Assembly (NCBI GenBank): GCA_947166625.1
Contig: CAMVEX010000017.1
Span: 1-64,000, forward strand
Length of the DNA: 64,000 nucleotides
From: an uncultured Clostridia bacterium
GTDB taxonomy: Bacteria; Bacillota; Clostridia; Oscillospirales; Acutalibacteraceae
Direction of reading: 5' to 3'
Shown: piece by piece, positions 1-9,103 of the stretch
Layout of the letters: the number at the start of each line of letters is the position of its first letter
Position numbering within the stretch: the stretch's first letter is position 1
The notes under the pieces: generated by a model
The model's database searches: none
Told to the model about the DNA's origin: nothing
Seen by the model: the letters and a program-made list of their open reading frames with translations, nothing else
Translations under genes and position numbers: made by a program

Positions 1-72
<72 letters not shown>

Positions 73-88
73 ATATGTTGTATTGACT

Positions 89-116
89 ATTATACACAAT
101 AACTCAAAAAAGTCAA
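89..116 (-). promoter_or_regulatory. promoter of the initiator tRNA
   Basis: On the minus strand TTGACT (111-116) and a perfect TATAAT (89-94) are 16 bp apart, and the tRNA 5' end lies about 17 bp downstream of the -10 box, as expected for a sigma-A stable RNA promoter. The rest of the stretch up to 328 is AT-rich; I see no further gene in it. Confidence 0.8.
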
Positions 117-328
117 GCAAAAATTGAAAAAAGCGCATTTTTGAAAGTATTTAAGGGATTTTGTCAAAAATGATGCGGCAGGTAAACAAGCGGGAAACAG
201 GCTCGGATTTGCCGGGATGAGGCAATCGAAAATCATGATACGAAATGAAGCATTTTTTAAAATGCCGTTGCATAAGCAATAGAACAAATGCTTCTGCCGA
301 AATGCAGTAAATGTTGAGCTGCGCTCGC

Positions 329-787
329 TCACCTTACCTCTTTCAGCAGTTTTACATATTTGCCCTGCGAATCTTCGCCGATGAATACTATTCTGTCAAA
401 GCCGGAGCCGGCATAGAGCTTCAGCGCCGGGTAATTATCCAAATCCACACCGATCGACATTTCGGTATATCCCATTTCTTTTGCCTTGCCGGCGGCAAAC
501 TCAACGAGCGCTTTGCCGATCCCCTTCCTGCGTTCCCCGGGTTTTACGATGAGGTGAGAAACATACACGCGCCGTCCGCTTATCGTATAATCGGGGTCGT
601 TCATATCAAAGACAAGGGAAATCTCGCCGATAAACTCGCCGCCGCGCTTATAGACATAAGTGATCCTTCCGCCCGAGGTCAGCTCGCCGTAAAACTGCTT
701 TGCGAGCCCGCTTTGGCGCTCCATATCCCAAATATTGCCGCATTTTTCAAAATCCCCGGGAGACAGCTTTATGATTTCGTGATCCAT
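329..787 (-). CDS. GNAT family N-acetyltransferase
   Basis: A 152-residue single-domain protein of the GNAT superfamily, which transfers an acyl group from acetyl-CoA to an amine. The acetyl-CoA binding signature of motif A is visible as ERRKGIGKAL (about residues 85-94), preceded by the strand VSHLIVKP, and motif B follows as YPALKLYAGSGF. This layout resembles RimI-like and small-molecule N-acetyltransferases, but nothing shows the substrate. A ribosome binding site (GAGG, 4 bp spacing) precedes ATG at 787. The gene is read toward the tRNA and is about 55 bp downstream of the next minus-strand gene, so it may be co-transcribed with the exported proteins upstream. Confidence 0.9.
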   Translation of the reverse strand: MDHEIIKLSPGDFEKCGNIWDMERQSGLAKQFYGELTSGGRITYVYKRGGEFIGEISLVFDMNDPDYTISGRRVYVSHLIVKPGERRKGIGKALVEFAAGKAKEMGYTEMSIGVDLDNYPALKLYAGSGFDRIVFIGEDSQGKYVKLLKEVR

Positions 788-843
788 ATATCCTCTGCCT
801 TTCTGTGTTTCTCAAATCCTTCGAAACAGCGGCACGGCAGGGC

Positions 844-1695
844 TCATTTCAGCGCATAGCTGCCGATACGCACGCCGCAAACGCCGGAATCCAAAATATG
901 GAGGGACGCGCCGTCCCCGGTATCACTCACGGCGATCCCCTCGCCTTCGGCGTCAAGCTTGCCGGTGCAGCGCACAAACAGTATCTCAACATGACCCGTC
1001 CCGAGATCCACGGAATAAATATTCTTTTCCCGTTTGCCCTCGTTGGTCACCATGATCATACGCCCGTCGAGCAATTCGCCGCCCTGGACCTTATACAGGG
1101 TGCGGTCAAGCGGGATCGTGCCGATAAACGACATATCGGACGCACGAAGCATACGCAGCTCCGTCACTTCATTGGATTGGGTGAAATACAGCACACCGCT
1201 GTCATCTATTTCGCACCACGGGATGCGGCCGTTTCCCCTTGCAACATCGGGGACCGTCTTGAAATCAAGATACTCCAGCGTTTCGGGATCGTAAGTGATT
1301 ACACCCGGATGGCGAAAACCGAAATCCTCAAGCGCGATATACAGCTTGCCTTCGTGCAGGCACCCGTCCCCGAGATGCGAATAGCCGAGGCGCATCAAAT
1401 CCTTCGGCAGACACATTTCGTGACGCTCGAGGATCTCACCCGAACGAACATCTATCTTTGTAATGGCGTTATAATTGAGAAATTTGTTGGCGCCGAAACC
1501 GTAATAGATCTCGCCGTCGCAGGCAAGCCCCTGCATAAAACTGACTCCGTCCGCAAAATTGTAAATCAGCGACCGGGTCAGCTCGGCGTCGCCGGATGCG
1601 ATATAAGGCTCACCCGAAAGAGATACGCCGATCGCCATCAAAACGGCAAATAATCCCGAAAGCGATCGTCTTATGAATGACGCTGTTTTTTCCAT
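844..1695 (-). CDS. exported propeller-like protein of unknown function
   Basis: A 283-residue protein with an N-terminal hydrophobic segment (about residues 8-28) after basic residues, consistent with a signal peptide. The rest repeats short motifs of the kind GxLYIALE, GVLYFTQS and LDGRMIMVTNEG with aromatic and Asp/Gly turns, suggesting beta-propeller blades similar to SMP-30/NHL-type folds; this is inferred from pattern only. Start ATG at 1695 was chosen because AGGGG lies 6 bp upstream; an upstream ATG at 1725 would overlap the preceding PI-PLC gene but has no ribosome site. Tight spacing (13 bp) implies one transcript with the PI-PLC gene. Function not recognised; ligand or lactone binding is only a guess. 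Confidence 0.75.
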   Translation of the reverse strand: MEKTASFIRRSLSGLFAVLMAIGVSLSGEPYIASGDAELTRSLIYNFADGVSFMQGLACDGEIYYGFGANKFLNYNAITKIDVRSGEILERHEMCLPKDLMRLGYSHLGDGCLHEGKLYIALEDFGFRHPGVITYDPETLEYLDFKTVPDVARGNGRIPWCEIDDSGVLYFTQSNEVTELRMLRASDMSFIGTIPLDRTLYKVQGGELLDGRMIMVTNEGKREKNIYSVDLGTGHVEILFVRCTGKLDAEGEGIAVSDTGDGASLHILDSGVCGVRIGSYALK

Positions 1696-1708
1696 ATCCA
1701 TCCCCTGT

Positions 1709-2893
1709 TCAGTCAACATTGTCAAAATAATTTGTCTGCCATATTGCGGTGCAGATCTCTTCGCTCATAAAATCTCCCATTATCCAGCCGTAATACCGCC
1801 CTTTGACCAATTTGTTTCGAGAATAAAGACTTTCGTTTACTTTGGACGCGATTTCATAAGGAGTCTGGAGCAAAACCGCGCTCGAATTGGTTTTAAGGAC
1901 ATTGGCGCAGGTCTGATGTTTTTCGGGGTCTTTGCTCATTTCGCACGAAAAAGTATTGATAAACTTTTCCGCATATCTTATCTTTCTGTTTGCCGTAACG
2001 CTCCAGTGGTTTTCATAATTGAAAGTCTGCCCCATAAAATCGGTCTGCCCCGCTTTGTTTTCGGCGTTAAGCATATCTCCGAGCCCAAGCGCCTCGTAAT
2101 ACGGGGTCATGAGAATGATTTTCCCTCTCACCTCCGCGAGAGTCGGCATTTTTGAATAGATGCCCGCGCCGTTTTCGGTGTATAAATATTCCTCTTGAGT
2201 TGAAGGATTGATCTGAGTTTTCAGATCGGCTGTCTGCTCTTTGAAGAGCTTCAAAAATTCTTCTTCATCGCCGTTTTCTCTTTTTGCAGTAATTATGACC
2301 GTCTCGGTCGGATTTTCTTTCAAGAATTCTTTTATCTGAGCCAGGACGCTGTCGCAGGTCATATTGATGGTGCATTCAGCATCCTCATAGGCGTAAAACT
2401 CTATATCCAGGCTCAAAAACGGAATATTCAGACGGTTGAGTAAAAATTGCAGAGGATTCAAAAAACTCATGATCCCGGCTGTTTTTATCACGGGCGCGGC
2501 CTTTCCGTTATTCCCGTGACAGAGCAGGAGCTTTCCCTGCTTCGGCGAAAAGCGCAGATCAAGATATCTTACACCCGCGTTGAGCTGCTCGGGCAGCGAG
2601 AGAGACTGCGTCCCGGCGTATTTCCCCGCGTTGAAAACGGGGATCCCGAATATCTTCACATAATTATCGGTTGAATTTTTGCAGAATGCCGTCGCGCTGT
2701 CGTGAGTGCCGGGGAGGTTGATCTCATAAATATATCTGCTGTCTGAAATTGCAGACATCCAGTTTTTTCCGCTCGGGCTGCCGCCGTCGCCGGTATCATC
2801 GGCTTCGGAATAAGCGCCCGCGGATATTATCATGCTCATAAATAAAGCCGCGATCAATCCCGCGCAAACCGACTTTCTGATAAACTTCGTCAT
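1709..2893 (-). CDS. secreted phosphatidylinositol-specific phospholipase C-like protein
   Basis: A 394-residue protein with a signal peptide (basic MTKFIRK, hydrophobic stretch to about residue 27). The X-domain signature of bacterial PI-PLC is clear: LPGTHDSAT with the catalytic His64, YLDLR with Arg114 and LLCHG with the second catalytic His126, matching the two-histidine general acid/base mechanism of the Bacillus and Listeria enzymes. Such enzymes cleave phosphatidylinositol or GPI anchors to diacylglycerol and cyclic inositol phosphate. Bacterial relatives also act on other phospholipids, so the exact substrate is inference. ATG at 2893 follows AGAGGGA with good spacing. The gene sits between two other exported proteins, suggesting a surface or scavenging role. 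Confidence 0.88.
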   Translation of the reverse strand: MTKFIRKSVCAGLIAALFMSMIISAGAYSEADDTGDGGSPSGKNWMSAISDSRYIYEINLPGTHDSATAFCKNSTDNYVKIFGIPVFNAGKYAGTQSLSLPEQLNAGVRYLDLRFSPKQGKLLLCHGNNGKAAPVIKTAGIMSFLNPLQFLLNRLNIPFLSLDIEFYAYEDAECTINMTCDSVLAQIKEFLKENPTETVIITAKRENGDEEEFLKLFKEQTADLKTQINPSTQEEYLYTENGAGIYSKMPTLAEVRGKIILMTPYYEALGLGDMLNAENKAGQTDFMGQTFNYENHWSVTANRKIRYAEKFINTFSCEMSKDPEKHQTCANVLKTNSSAVLLQTPYEIASKVNESLYSRNKLVKGRYYGWIMGDFMSEEICTAIWQTNYFDNVD

Positions 2894-2945
2894 ATTCTGT
2901 CCCTCTTTTCAATTTGTCCGCTTCCCTGCCGATAAACAGAATTTC

Positions 2946-5705
2946 TTACGAGGCTTTGCGAAAATGGAAGCAGTTTTCGCCGCGTGCAATATTCTGAACG
3001 CCGCTGATTTCAATCAAAATGTTTTTATCATCCTCACCGGCATAAATACATTTTTCGGTTTCAAACCTGTCAAAATGAAGCGTTCCTTCGCGCAGAACCG
3101 TTCCGGAGTCATAATCCCACACGGTATAATAAACATTACATTTCTCATTCACGGGCTTTGAGAGCATAACGGGGATCCTGCCTCCCGATACGGAAGCGGT
3201 ATCCGCAAAGCCGACCGTTGACGTGCCGTCGTTTTTAAACGGATCTTCGCGCAGGTATTCCGCGTTGTTATCTCCGAGATAAGACAGCATTGTGTTGTAA
3301 TCACATTTTTCGTCCATAATGCGATACTTTTTTTCAAATTTCATACCGTTTTTCACATAAAAGCGGTTACCGTCGGCATACATATCGTAGAATGATGCGT
3401 GGGGCGGCAGATCAAAGATTAACTCGGTCTTCCATTTGTTTTCACAATAAAAAATGTTTTTTGCAATCACTGTATTTTTCCAGGAATACACCGGACCAAG
3501 TGCTCCGAAACGGTATTCCATACCCCAGTTGTCAATCAGCGGATTGTCATCGGCAAAAATAATGTTGCCGTCAAGTATCGCTCCCTCCGCGCTTGCAAAG
3601 CGAACGCCGCCGTCAAGCACGCTGTTGCGCACGCGAACGCCCGGCACATCAATCTCGATATGGACCGCAATGCCCGAATGATTATTAAAGAAACCGCATT
3701 TATCCACATCAATATTCCAGTTGTAATTATCAAACCACAAATCGTTGGAAACATTATCGTCAAAATAACAACCGCGCCAAGTGATATTTTTACAAACCAT
3801 CATTTTGGTTGTAGCCGGATCGGCAGAGTCGTATTTACCCCAGTCTATCTTTTTACCGATATTTGTGAATGAGCAATCTTCAACCACGAAATTCATGCTT
3901 CTGAAGCCGGCACCGATTCCGCTTATGCAGTCATTGTCAAAAGCACAGCGGCGGATAAGAACATCCTCAACCGTTCTGTCATTCGAGCCGTGGTCAAATC
4001 CGAGCCCGGCACTGCCGGAATTATTGAATACGCAGTCCTCCACAAGAATATGCTGAGGTTTTCCCATATTTACCATTGCTCTGTCCCAGATGCGGCAGGC
4101 GCAGTCCGCGAAGGTCGGCCCGCGCAGCACTACATACTCGTTACTGTTTGTATTGAGAATATAGGCACCCTCACCGTTTTCACCCGGCAGCGCACGCTTT
4201 ATTTCGCATTTGTCGGGAGATTTTACTGTTTTCAGATAGATTTTCCCTGTTTCTTTGTCAATACAGTAGGTTCCGTTTTTCAAATCTTTCTTTGTCAGAA
4301 CAGGCTTTATCGGTTTGCCATCAACAATGATAAGATCGCTTCTGCCGATGATTTCGTTGCCCGGCGTGCCGGCTTGGAACGGATAATCATAGTTCCAATC
4401 ATTTTCATAAATGAAAAATGAGTTTGTCTGCTTCCATCCTTCAAAGGGTACGGAAGCGGATATAACCGTTTCTCTGGGATTTTCGGCCTCTATGATGACA
4501 GGGTGATTCTCCGATCCGCTTGCGTTCAGATTGATACCTGTTTCCCGATATACGCCCGGCGCAATTATCAGCTTCGTGCCGGATTCGGTAATGGATTCTA
4601 CGCCTTTTTTCACAGTCGCAAACGGTGCGGTTTCGGTTCCGGGATTGGAATCGCTGCCTGTTTCGCCGTTGACATAAAACGCAGTTTCGGGGTCCTCCCA
4701 ATCACCGGCGGTGCGGTTGACCCACATATCCCTCTCATAATCGGCAAGAATATCCATATCCGCCTGTGTGAGCGCCTGCCCGTATAGGCGAATATCATCT
4801 GCCATACCGTCAAAATACTCGTTCTCCGCATAACCTGCGCCGATTCTGACACCGCTGAGTACGGGCTTGACCGCTGTTTCAAAATGCTTTGTCGAGTCGA
4901 ATTTGCCGCAGTGATAGAATGTTACATTGCCTTTTTCAGGCTCATAGACTACGCCGATATGGAACCAGCAGTGTCCCTCGGGGTGAACGACCCAGTCGTC
5001 ATAATATCCGACGAAATCTTCCCATAAGTCATATTCAAAATCACAGAAGTGAGTATTGTTGCAATACACGCCGCTTTCCTCAAATTCTCCGCCGGAATTA
5101 CCCTCCACGGAAAAGACGAGACGCGCGCTGTTTGTGCCCATGGTAATCTCTCCGCTGTCGGGATCCTCGTATGTCGGGGTGCCGGTATGCACGAATTTGA
5201 GTGTGACGCGGCCCGCACCTGCCTCGGTATCCAGCAGCGTGCTGACGCGAGGCTCATCGGTATTTTCACGGGTTTGAAGATCCCGAATGTTGACCCACAT
5301 GGAGATTGTCAGCTCATTCTGCTCGCCGAGATCGGGAAGAGTGATATATGTATCCGCAGTCGAGAACTCCAACGCTTTGCGCAGACCGAATCTGCCCGTG
5401 ACAAGATGGGCGCCGTCTGCATTGGAAATACCGATACCGTCGGCATTCAGCTCGCTTAAAGAATCAATATTATCAAAAGAAACATCGGCAAGCGGATCCG
5501 CCTTTACATCGTCAAAGCCGTAATCAGCATATTTTTCAATCGCCCGCACCGCTTCGCCGTATTTTGCCCGGACATCATCGGTAGTAAAATATGTTACGGG
5601 CGGCTCTGCGTTAAAAAGTTTTTTGACATTTTCGGCCAAGCCGGTAACAAAACCGGCAACCGCAATTATGATCGCCGTAATTAAACTGATAATTTTTGAA
5701 ACCAT
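2946..5705 (-). CDS. large exported LamG plus right-handed beta-helix protein
   Basis: A 919-residue protein starting at ATG 5705 behind AGGGAAG. A hydrophobic segment (about residues 4-24) acts as signal or anchor. Residues about 95-315 look like a concanavalin-type LamG/laminin G3 domain (strands ending ADDIRLYGQALTQADM). From about residue 342 a motif YVNGETGSDSNPGTETAPFATV, typical of the N-terminal cap of pectate-lyase-like beta-helices, begins a long parallel beta-helix with repeated VxDCxF/VxRCxF rungs to about residue 780. A beta-sandwich tail follows. Proteins of this build are usually carbohydrate-active (lyase or hydrolase) or adhesins; no catalytic triad could be assigned, so activity is unknown. 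Confidence 0.85.
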   Translation of the reverse strand: MVSKIISLITAIIIAVAGFVTGLAENVKKLFNAEPPVTYFTTDDVRAKYGEAVRAIEKYADYGFDDVKADPLADVSFDNIDSLSELNADGIGISNADGAHLVTGRFGLRKALEFSTADTYITLPDLGEQNELTISMWVNIRDLQTRENTDEPRVSTLLDTEAGAGRVTLKFVHTGTPTYEDPDSGEITMGTNSARLVFSVEGNSGGEFEESGVYCNNTHFCDFEYDLWEDFVGYYDDWVVHPEGHCWFHIGVVYEPEKGNVTFYHCGKFDSTKHFETAVKPVLSGVRIGAGYAENEYFDGMADDIRLYGQALTQADMDILADYERDMWVNRTAGDWEDPETAFYVNGETGSDSNPGTETAPFATVKKGVESITESGTKLIIAPGVYRETGINLNASGSENHPVIIEAENPRETVISASVPFEGWKQTNSFFIYENDWNYDYPFQAGTPGNEIIGRSDLIIVDGKPIKPVLTKKDLKNGTYCIDKETGKIYLKTVKSPDKCEIKRALPGENGEGAYILNTNSNEYVVLRGPTFADCACRIWDRAMVNMGKPQHILVEDCVFNNSGSAGLGFDHGSNDRTVEDVLIRRCAFDNDCISGIGAGFRSMNFVVEDCSFTNIGKKIDWGKYDSADPATTKMMVCKNITWRGCYFDDNVSNDLWFDNYNWNIDVDKCGFFNNHSGIAVHIEIDVPGVRVRNSVLDGGVRFASAEGAILDGNIIFADDNPLIDNWGMEYRFGALGPVYSWKNTVIAKNIFYCENKWKTELIFDLPPHASFYDMYADGNRFYVKNGMKFEKKYRIMDEKCDYNTMLSYLGDNNAEYLREDPFKNDGTSTVGFADTASVSGGRIPVMLSKPVNEKCNVYYTVWDYDSGTVLREGTLHFDRFETEKCIYAGEDDKNILIEISGVQNIARGENCFHFRKAS

Positions 5706-5819
5706 ACTGCACTTCCCTATCTGCCGAATCCGGTTATTTTCATTTTTGGGGTAAATATACGGGATTTCCGAAAACTCCCTGCATATAATATCACAATTAT
5801 CGTTACTGCACAAGATTAT

Positions 5820-5844
5820 GAAGCGGTCCCTATCGGACCGCTTC
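5820..5844. terminator. probable terminator downstream of glyA
   Basis: A perfect 10-bp stem (GAAGCGGTCC / GGACCGCTTC) with a 5-base loop lies 22 bp beyond the glyA stop codon. The T-run is weak on both strands, so termination is likely but not certain. Confidence 0.6.
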
Positions 5845-5865
5845 AGTTTAATTTATCCGTTTTGA

Positions 5866-7116
5866 TTATTCGTAGAGGGGATATTTTGCGCAGAGGGCAT
5901 TGACCTGCTCGCGGATGCTGTCTTTATTCGCTTCATAATCGGTGACGCAGAGGGCGATGAATTCCGCGATTTTATCCATATCCGCCGTGTTGAGCCCTCT
6001 GGTGGTGACCGCCGCCGTGCCCAGGCGGATGCCGCTTGTGACAAAGGGCTTCTGGGGATCGTTGGGAACTGCGTTTTTATTCGCCGTGATGCAAACGGAA
6101 TCAAGGCGGTGTTCAAGCTCCTTGCCCGTCACTTCGGTGTTGCGCAGATCGACGAGGATGAGGTGATTATCCGTGCCGCCGCTTACGAGATTTATCCCTC
6201 TTGAGGTCAGGCCGTCGGCAAGCGCCTTGCAGTTATCTATGATCCTCTGAGCGTAATCTTTGAATTCGGGCTTGAGCGCCTCGCCGAAGCAGACCGCCTT
6301 CGCCGCTATGATATGCTCAAGAGGTCCGCCCTGGTTGCCGGGGAAGATTGCCTTGTTGATAGCGGGGGCAAGCTCCTCTTTTGAGAGAATAAGTCCGCCG
6401 CGGGGGCCTCTGAGAGTTTTATGAGTGGTGGTGGTGACTATATCGGCGCAGGGCACCGGCGAGGGATGAAGCCCTGCGGCAACAAGGCCCGCGATATGAG
6501 CCATATCTACCATAAAATAGGCGCCGACCGATTTGGCTATGGCGGAGATGCGTTCAAAATCAATGATTCTCGGATAGGCTGACGCGCCCGCTACGATAAG
6601 CTTCGGATTATTCTCTTTCGCTATCTTCTCAAGCTCGTCATAATCAATGAATCCGTCATCATTCACGCCGTAAGCGATGAAATTATAGAGCTTGCCGCTG
6701 GCATTTACAGGCGAGCCGTGGGTGAGGTGGCCGCCGTGGGCGAGCGACATACCGAGGACCTTATCACCGGGCTCGAGGATAGCGGAATAAGCCGCCATAT
6801 TCGCCTGAGCGCCCGAGTGGGGCTGAACATTCGCCGCCTCGGCTCCGAAGAGCTTCTTCGCTCTCTCAATAGCTATGGATTCAACTACGTCAACATATTC
6901 ACAGCCGCCGTAGTATCTCTTGCCGGGGTAACCCTCGGCGTATTTATTTGTAAGCACGCTTCCCATAGCCGCCATCACCGCGGGGGAAACGATGTTTTCG
7001 CTCGCAATCAGTTCAAGGTTTCTTCTCTGCCTGCCGAGCTCGTCATTCATTGCCGAGGCAAGCTCGGGATCGTATTTTGATACAAAGCCGATCGTATCCA
7101 TATAATCGGAATACAT
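5866..7116 (-). CDS. glyA: serine hydroxymethyltransferase
   Basis: A 416-residue PLP enzyme interconverting serine and glycine while charging tetrahydrofolate with a one-carbon unit, feeding purine, thymidylate and methionine synthesis. The PLP lysine motif [14 protein letters not shown] is present with Lys233, together with the Asp204/His207 pair (MVDMAHIAG) and the substrate-binding [12 protein letters not shown] near residue 40. Length is normal for the bacterial enzyme. ATG at 7116 is preceded by AAGGTGA at 6 bp; an in-frame ATG at 7158 lies upstream of that site and was rejected. It has its own promoter and a hairpin terminator, so it is probably monocistronic, divergent from the sugar kinase. 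Confidence 0.97.
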   Translation of the reverse strand: MYSDYMDTIGFVSKYDPELASAMNDELGRQRRNLELIASENIVSPAVMAAMGSVLTNKYAEGYPGKRYYGGCEYVDVVESIAIERAKKLFGAEAANVQPHSGAQANMAAYSAILEPGDKVLGMSLAHGGHLTHGSPVNASGKLYNFIAYGVNDDGFIDYDELEKIAKENNPKLIVAGASAYPRIIDFERISAIAKSVGAYFMVDMAHIAGLVAAGLHPSPVPCADIVTTTTHKTLRGPRGGLILSKEELAPAINKAIFPGNQGGPLEHIIAAKAVCFGEALKPEFKDYAQRIIDNCKALADGLTSRGINLVSGGTDNHLILVDLRNTEVTGKELEHRLDSVCITANKNAVPNDPQKPFVTSGIRLGTAAVTTRGLNTADMDKIAEFIALCVTDYEANKDSIREQVNALCAKYPLYE

Positions 7117-7148
7117 TTCAATCACCTTCACTTGTTTATTTCCGAATA

Positions 7149-7178
7149 AATATAACATTAAAGGGCGGTCTGTGTCAA
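7149..7178 (-). promoter_or_regulatory. glyA promoter
   Basis: Minus-strand TTGACA (7173-7178) and TATATT (7149-7154) spaced by 18 bp, about 33 bp upstream of the glyA start codon. Confidence 0.65.
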
Positions 7179-7196
7179 GGATAAATGCGAGCGCTC

Positions 7197-7225
7197 TTGA
7201 CTGTCAAAAAAGAATATTATATAAT
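7197..7225 (+). promoter_or_regulatory. promoter of the FGGY kinase gene
   Basis: TTGACT (7197-7202), 17-bp spacer, TATAAT (7220-7225), 36 bp upstream of the kinase start. It is back to back with the glyA promoter. Confidence 0.75.
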
Positions 7226-7260
7226 TGAAAAAACTTATGAAATCAAGCGGAGGGACGGTT

Positions 7261-8841
7261 ATGAATAATATCTCTGAAATCATTGCTCAGGGCAAAACAG
7301 CCATAGGTATGGAGTTCGGCTCCACAAGGATAAAAGCGGTGCTGATCGATTCGGCGGCGAATCCGCTCGCCTCGGGCTCGTTTGATTGGGAAAACAGCTA
7401 TAAAAACGGAATCTGGACCTATTCTCTCGCCGAAGTGAAAGAGGGGATGCAGACCGCGTTTGCCAACCTCAAAGCAGATACGGAAAAGAAATACGGCGTG
7501 AAGCTCACCACCGCGGGCGCGCTCGGCATCAGCGGAATGATGCACGGCTACCTCGCATTTGATAAAGACGGGAATCAGCTCGCAGAATTCCGCACCTGGC
7601 GAAACACCATAACCGCCGAAGCCGCCGAAAAACTCAGCGCGCTCTTTGATTTCAATATCCCCCAGCGCTGGAGCATCGCTCATCTTTATCAGGCGATGTT
7701 AAACGGCGAAGAGCACACGGATAAAATAGATTCGATATTCACCCTCGCTTCATATATCCATTACAGGCTCACGGGCAAAAGGGTCGTCGGCGTGGGCGAA
7801 GCAAGCGGGATGTTTCCCATCGACAGCAGCATAAACGATTATGACCGCTCGATGCTCGATAAATTCGCAGCTCTCAGCGCAGACTGCCCGTGGAATATCA
7901 ATGAGATATTGCCGAAGGTGCTCGCCGCCGGCGAAGACGCGGGTATCCTCACCGAGGAAGGCGCTCTGCTGCTCGATCCGACAGGCGAATTCAAAGCCGG
8001 GATACCTCTCTGCCCGCCCGAAGGCGACGCGGGCACGGGAATGGTCGCCACGAATTCTGTAGCGCAGAGAACGGGCAACATTTCGGCAGGCACCTCGATA
8101 TTCCTTATGGTCGTGCTCGAAAAGGCTCTTTCAAAGCTCTATCCCGAAATAGATATGGTCACTACTCCCTCCGGCAGCCCGGTCGCTATGGTGCATTGTA
8201 ACAACTGCTCCGGCGAAATCGACGCCTGGGCGGGGATATTCAAAGAAATCTGCACCGAAATGGGCGCAGATGTCACGATCTATAAAATTCTCGATAAAAT
8301 GTTTGAACTCTCGCTCAGGGCCGATAAGGATTGCGGCGGTCTTGTGGGCTTCAACTACCTTTCGGGCGAGGTCATCACGGGGCTTGACAGCGGCAAGCCG
8401 ATGTTTTTCAGAGGGCCCGATTCAAAATTCGATCTTGCCAATTTTTCAAGGGCTCAGCTTTATTCCGCGGCGGCAACGCTCAGCATCGGCAAAGAGATCC
8501 TCGACGCGGAGAATGTGAAGATAGACAGGCTCCTCGGCCACGGCGGATATTTCAAAGCTCCCGTCGCCGGTCAGGCGGTCATGGCGGCGGCTCTCGACGC
8601 GCCCGTTTCGGTTATGAAGACGGCGGGCGAGGGAGGCCCGTGGGGTCAGGCGATACTCGCGCTTTACAGGCTCGAAAAGGCAGACGGCGAAACGCTTGAG
8701 GATTTCCTCGAAAACAGGATCTTCTCGGAGCAGGAATCGTTTGAAGTAAAGCCCGACGAGGCCGATAAAAAAGGCTTCGCCGCGTTCCTTGAAAATTACA
8801 AAAAAGGTCTTGCCGCCGAAAAAGCCGCAGCCGCGTTTTGA
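7261..8841 (+). CDS. FGGY-family carbohydrate kinase
   Basis: A 526-residue ATP-dependent sugar kinase of the FGGY/ASKHA fold. The N-terminal phosphate-binding loop reads GMEFGSTRIKAVL (residues 16-28; Glu in place of the usual Asp). GISGMMHG corresponds to the substrate strand, EGDAGTGM carries the likely catalytic Asp, and the C-terminal nucleotide-binding region shows LLGHGGYFKAPVAGQ. The layout resembles xylulokinases and L-ribulokinase-like proteins, but the FGGY signature is too diverged to name the sugar. ATG at 7261 follows GGAGG at 7 bp; an earlier ATG (7225) falls on the -10 box and is rejected. An esterase acting on plant glucuronoxylan-like substrates lies downstream, compatible with pentose use. 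Confidence 0.88.
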   Translation: MNNISEIIAQGKTAIGMEFGSTRIKAVLIDSAANPLASGSFDWENSYKNGIWTYSLAEVKEGMQTAFANLKADTEKKYGVKLTTAGALGISGMMHGYLAFDKDGNQLAEFRTWRNTITAEAAEKLSALFDFNIPQRWSIAHLYQAMLNGEEHTDKIDSIFTLASYIHYRLTGKRVVGVGEASGMFPIDSSINDYDRSMLDKFAALSADCPWNINEILPKVLAAGEDAGILTEEGALLLDPTGEFKAGIPLCPPEGDAGTGMVATNSVAQRTGNISAGTSIFLMVVLEKALSKLYPEIDMVTTPSGSPVAMVHCNNCSGEIDAWAGIFKEICTEMGADVTIYKILDKMFELSLRADKDCGGLVGFNYLSGEVITGLDSGKPMFFRGPDSKFDLANFSRAQLYSAAATLSIGKEILDAENVKIDRLLGHGGYFKAPVAGQAVMAAALDAPVSVMKTAGEGGPWGQAILALYRLEKADGETLEDFLENRIFSEQESFEVKPDEADKKGFAAFLENYKKGLAAEKAAAAF

Positions 8842-8936
8842 TATACACCCGCTGATGAGCGGTTAAGATAAATGTGATTCATCACGTTTATTCGATTACG
8901 CCTTTTACCAATCAAGTAAGATAAATTTTATTGCGG

Positions 8937-9086
8937 CACATTCCCCTCCCGCACTCGGTAGCGGTTGCATATAAAATCGCCGCAAAGCGGCAACCGAAAT
9001 TGCTAATTGCTCATTGCTGATTACTAATTAAATATACGGGATGAATCACATTCCCCTCCCGCACTCGGTAACGGGTGTATATAAAA
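8937..9086 (+). repeat. pair of 40-bp direct repeats in the kinase-esterase gap
   Basis: Two copies beginning CACATTCCCCTCCCGCACTC and ending ATATAAAA (8937-8976 and 9047-9086) differ at about four positions. They enclose an AT-rich linker with the reiterated words TTGCTAATTGCTCATTGC. The second copy ends 17 bp before the esterase start. Just upstream, an imperfect palindrome (about 8872-8890, AAATGTGAT / ATCACGTTT) and a small hairpin (8847-8861) follow the kinase stop. They may be duplicated regulatory sites or a decayed small repeat element. Confidence 0.7.
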
Positions 9087-9103
9087 AAGAAAGGGCGTTG
9101 AAA

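Noticed and set aside
90-332. 80-codon open frame on the minus strand after the tRNA promoter
   Set aside because: It starts inside the tRNA promoter, has no ribosome binding site and a protein-like composition is lacking.
805-1653. 282-codon plus-strand frame opposite the propeller-like gene
   Set aside because: It is the antisense of a coherent minus-strand gene with signal peptide and ribosome site; no start signal of its own.
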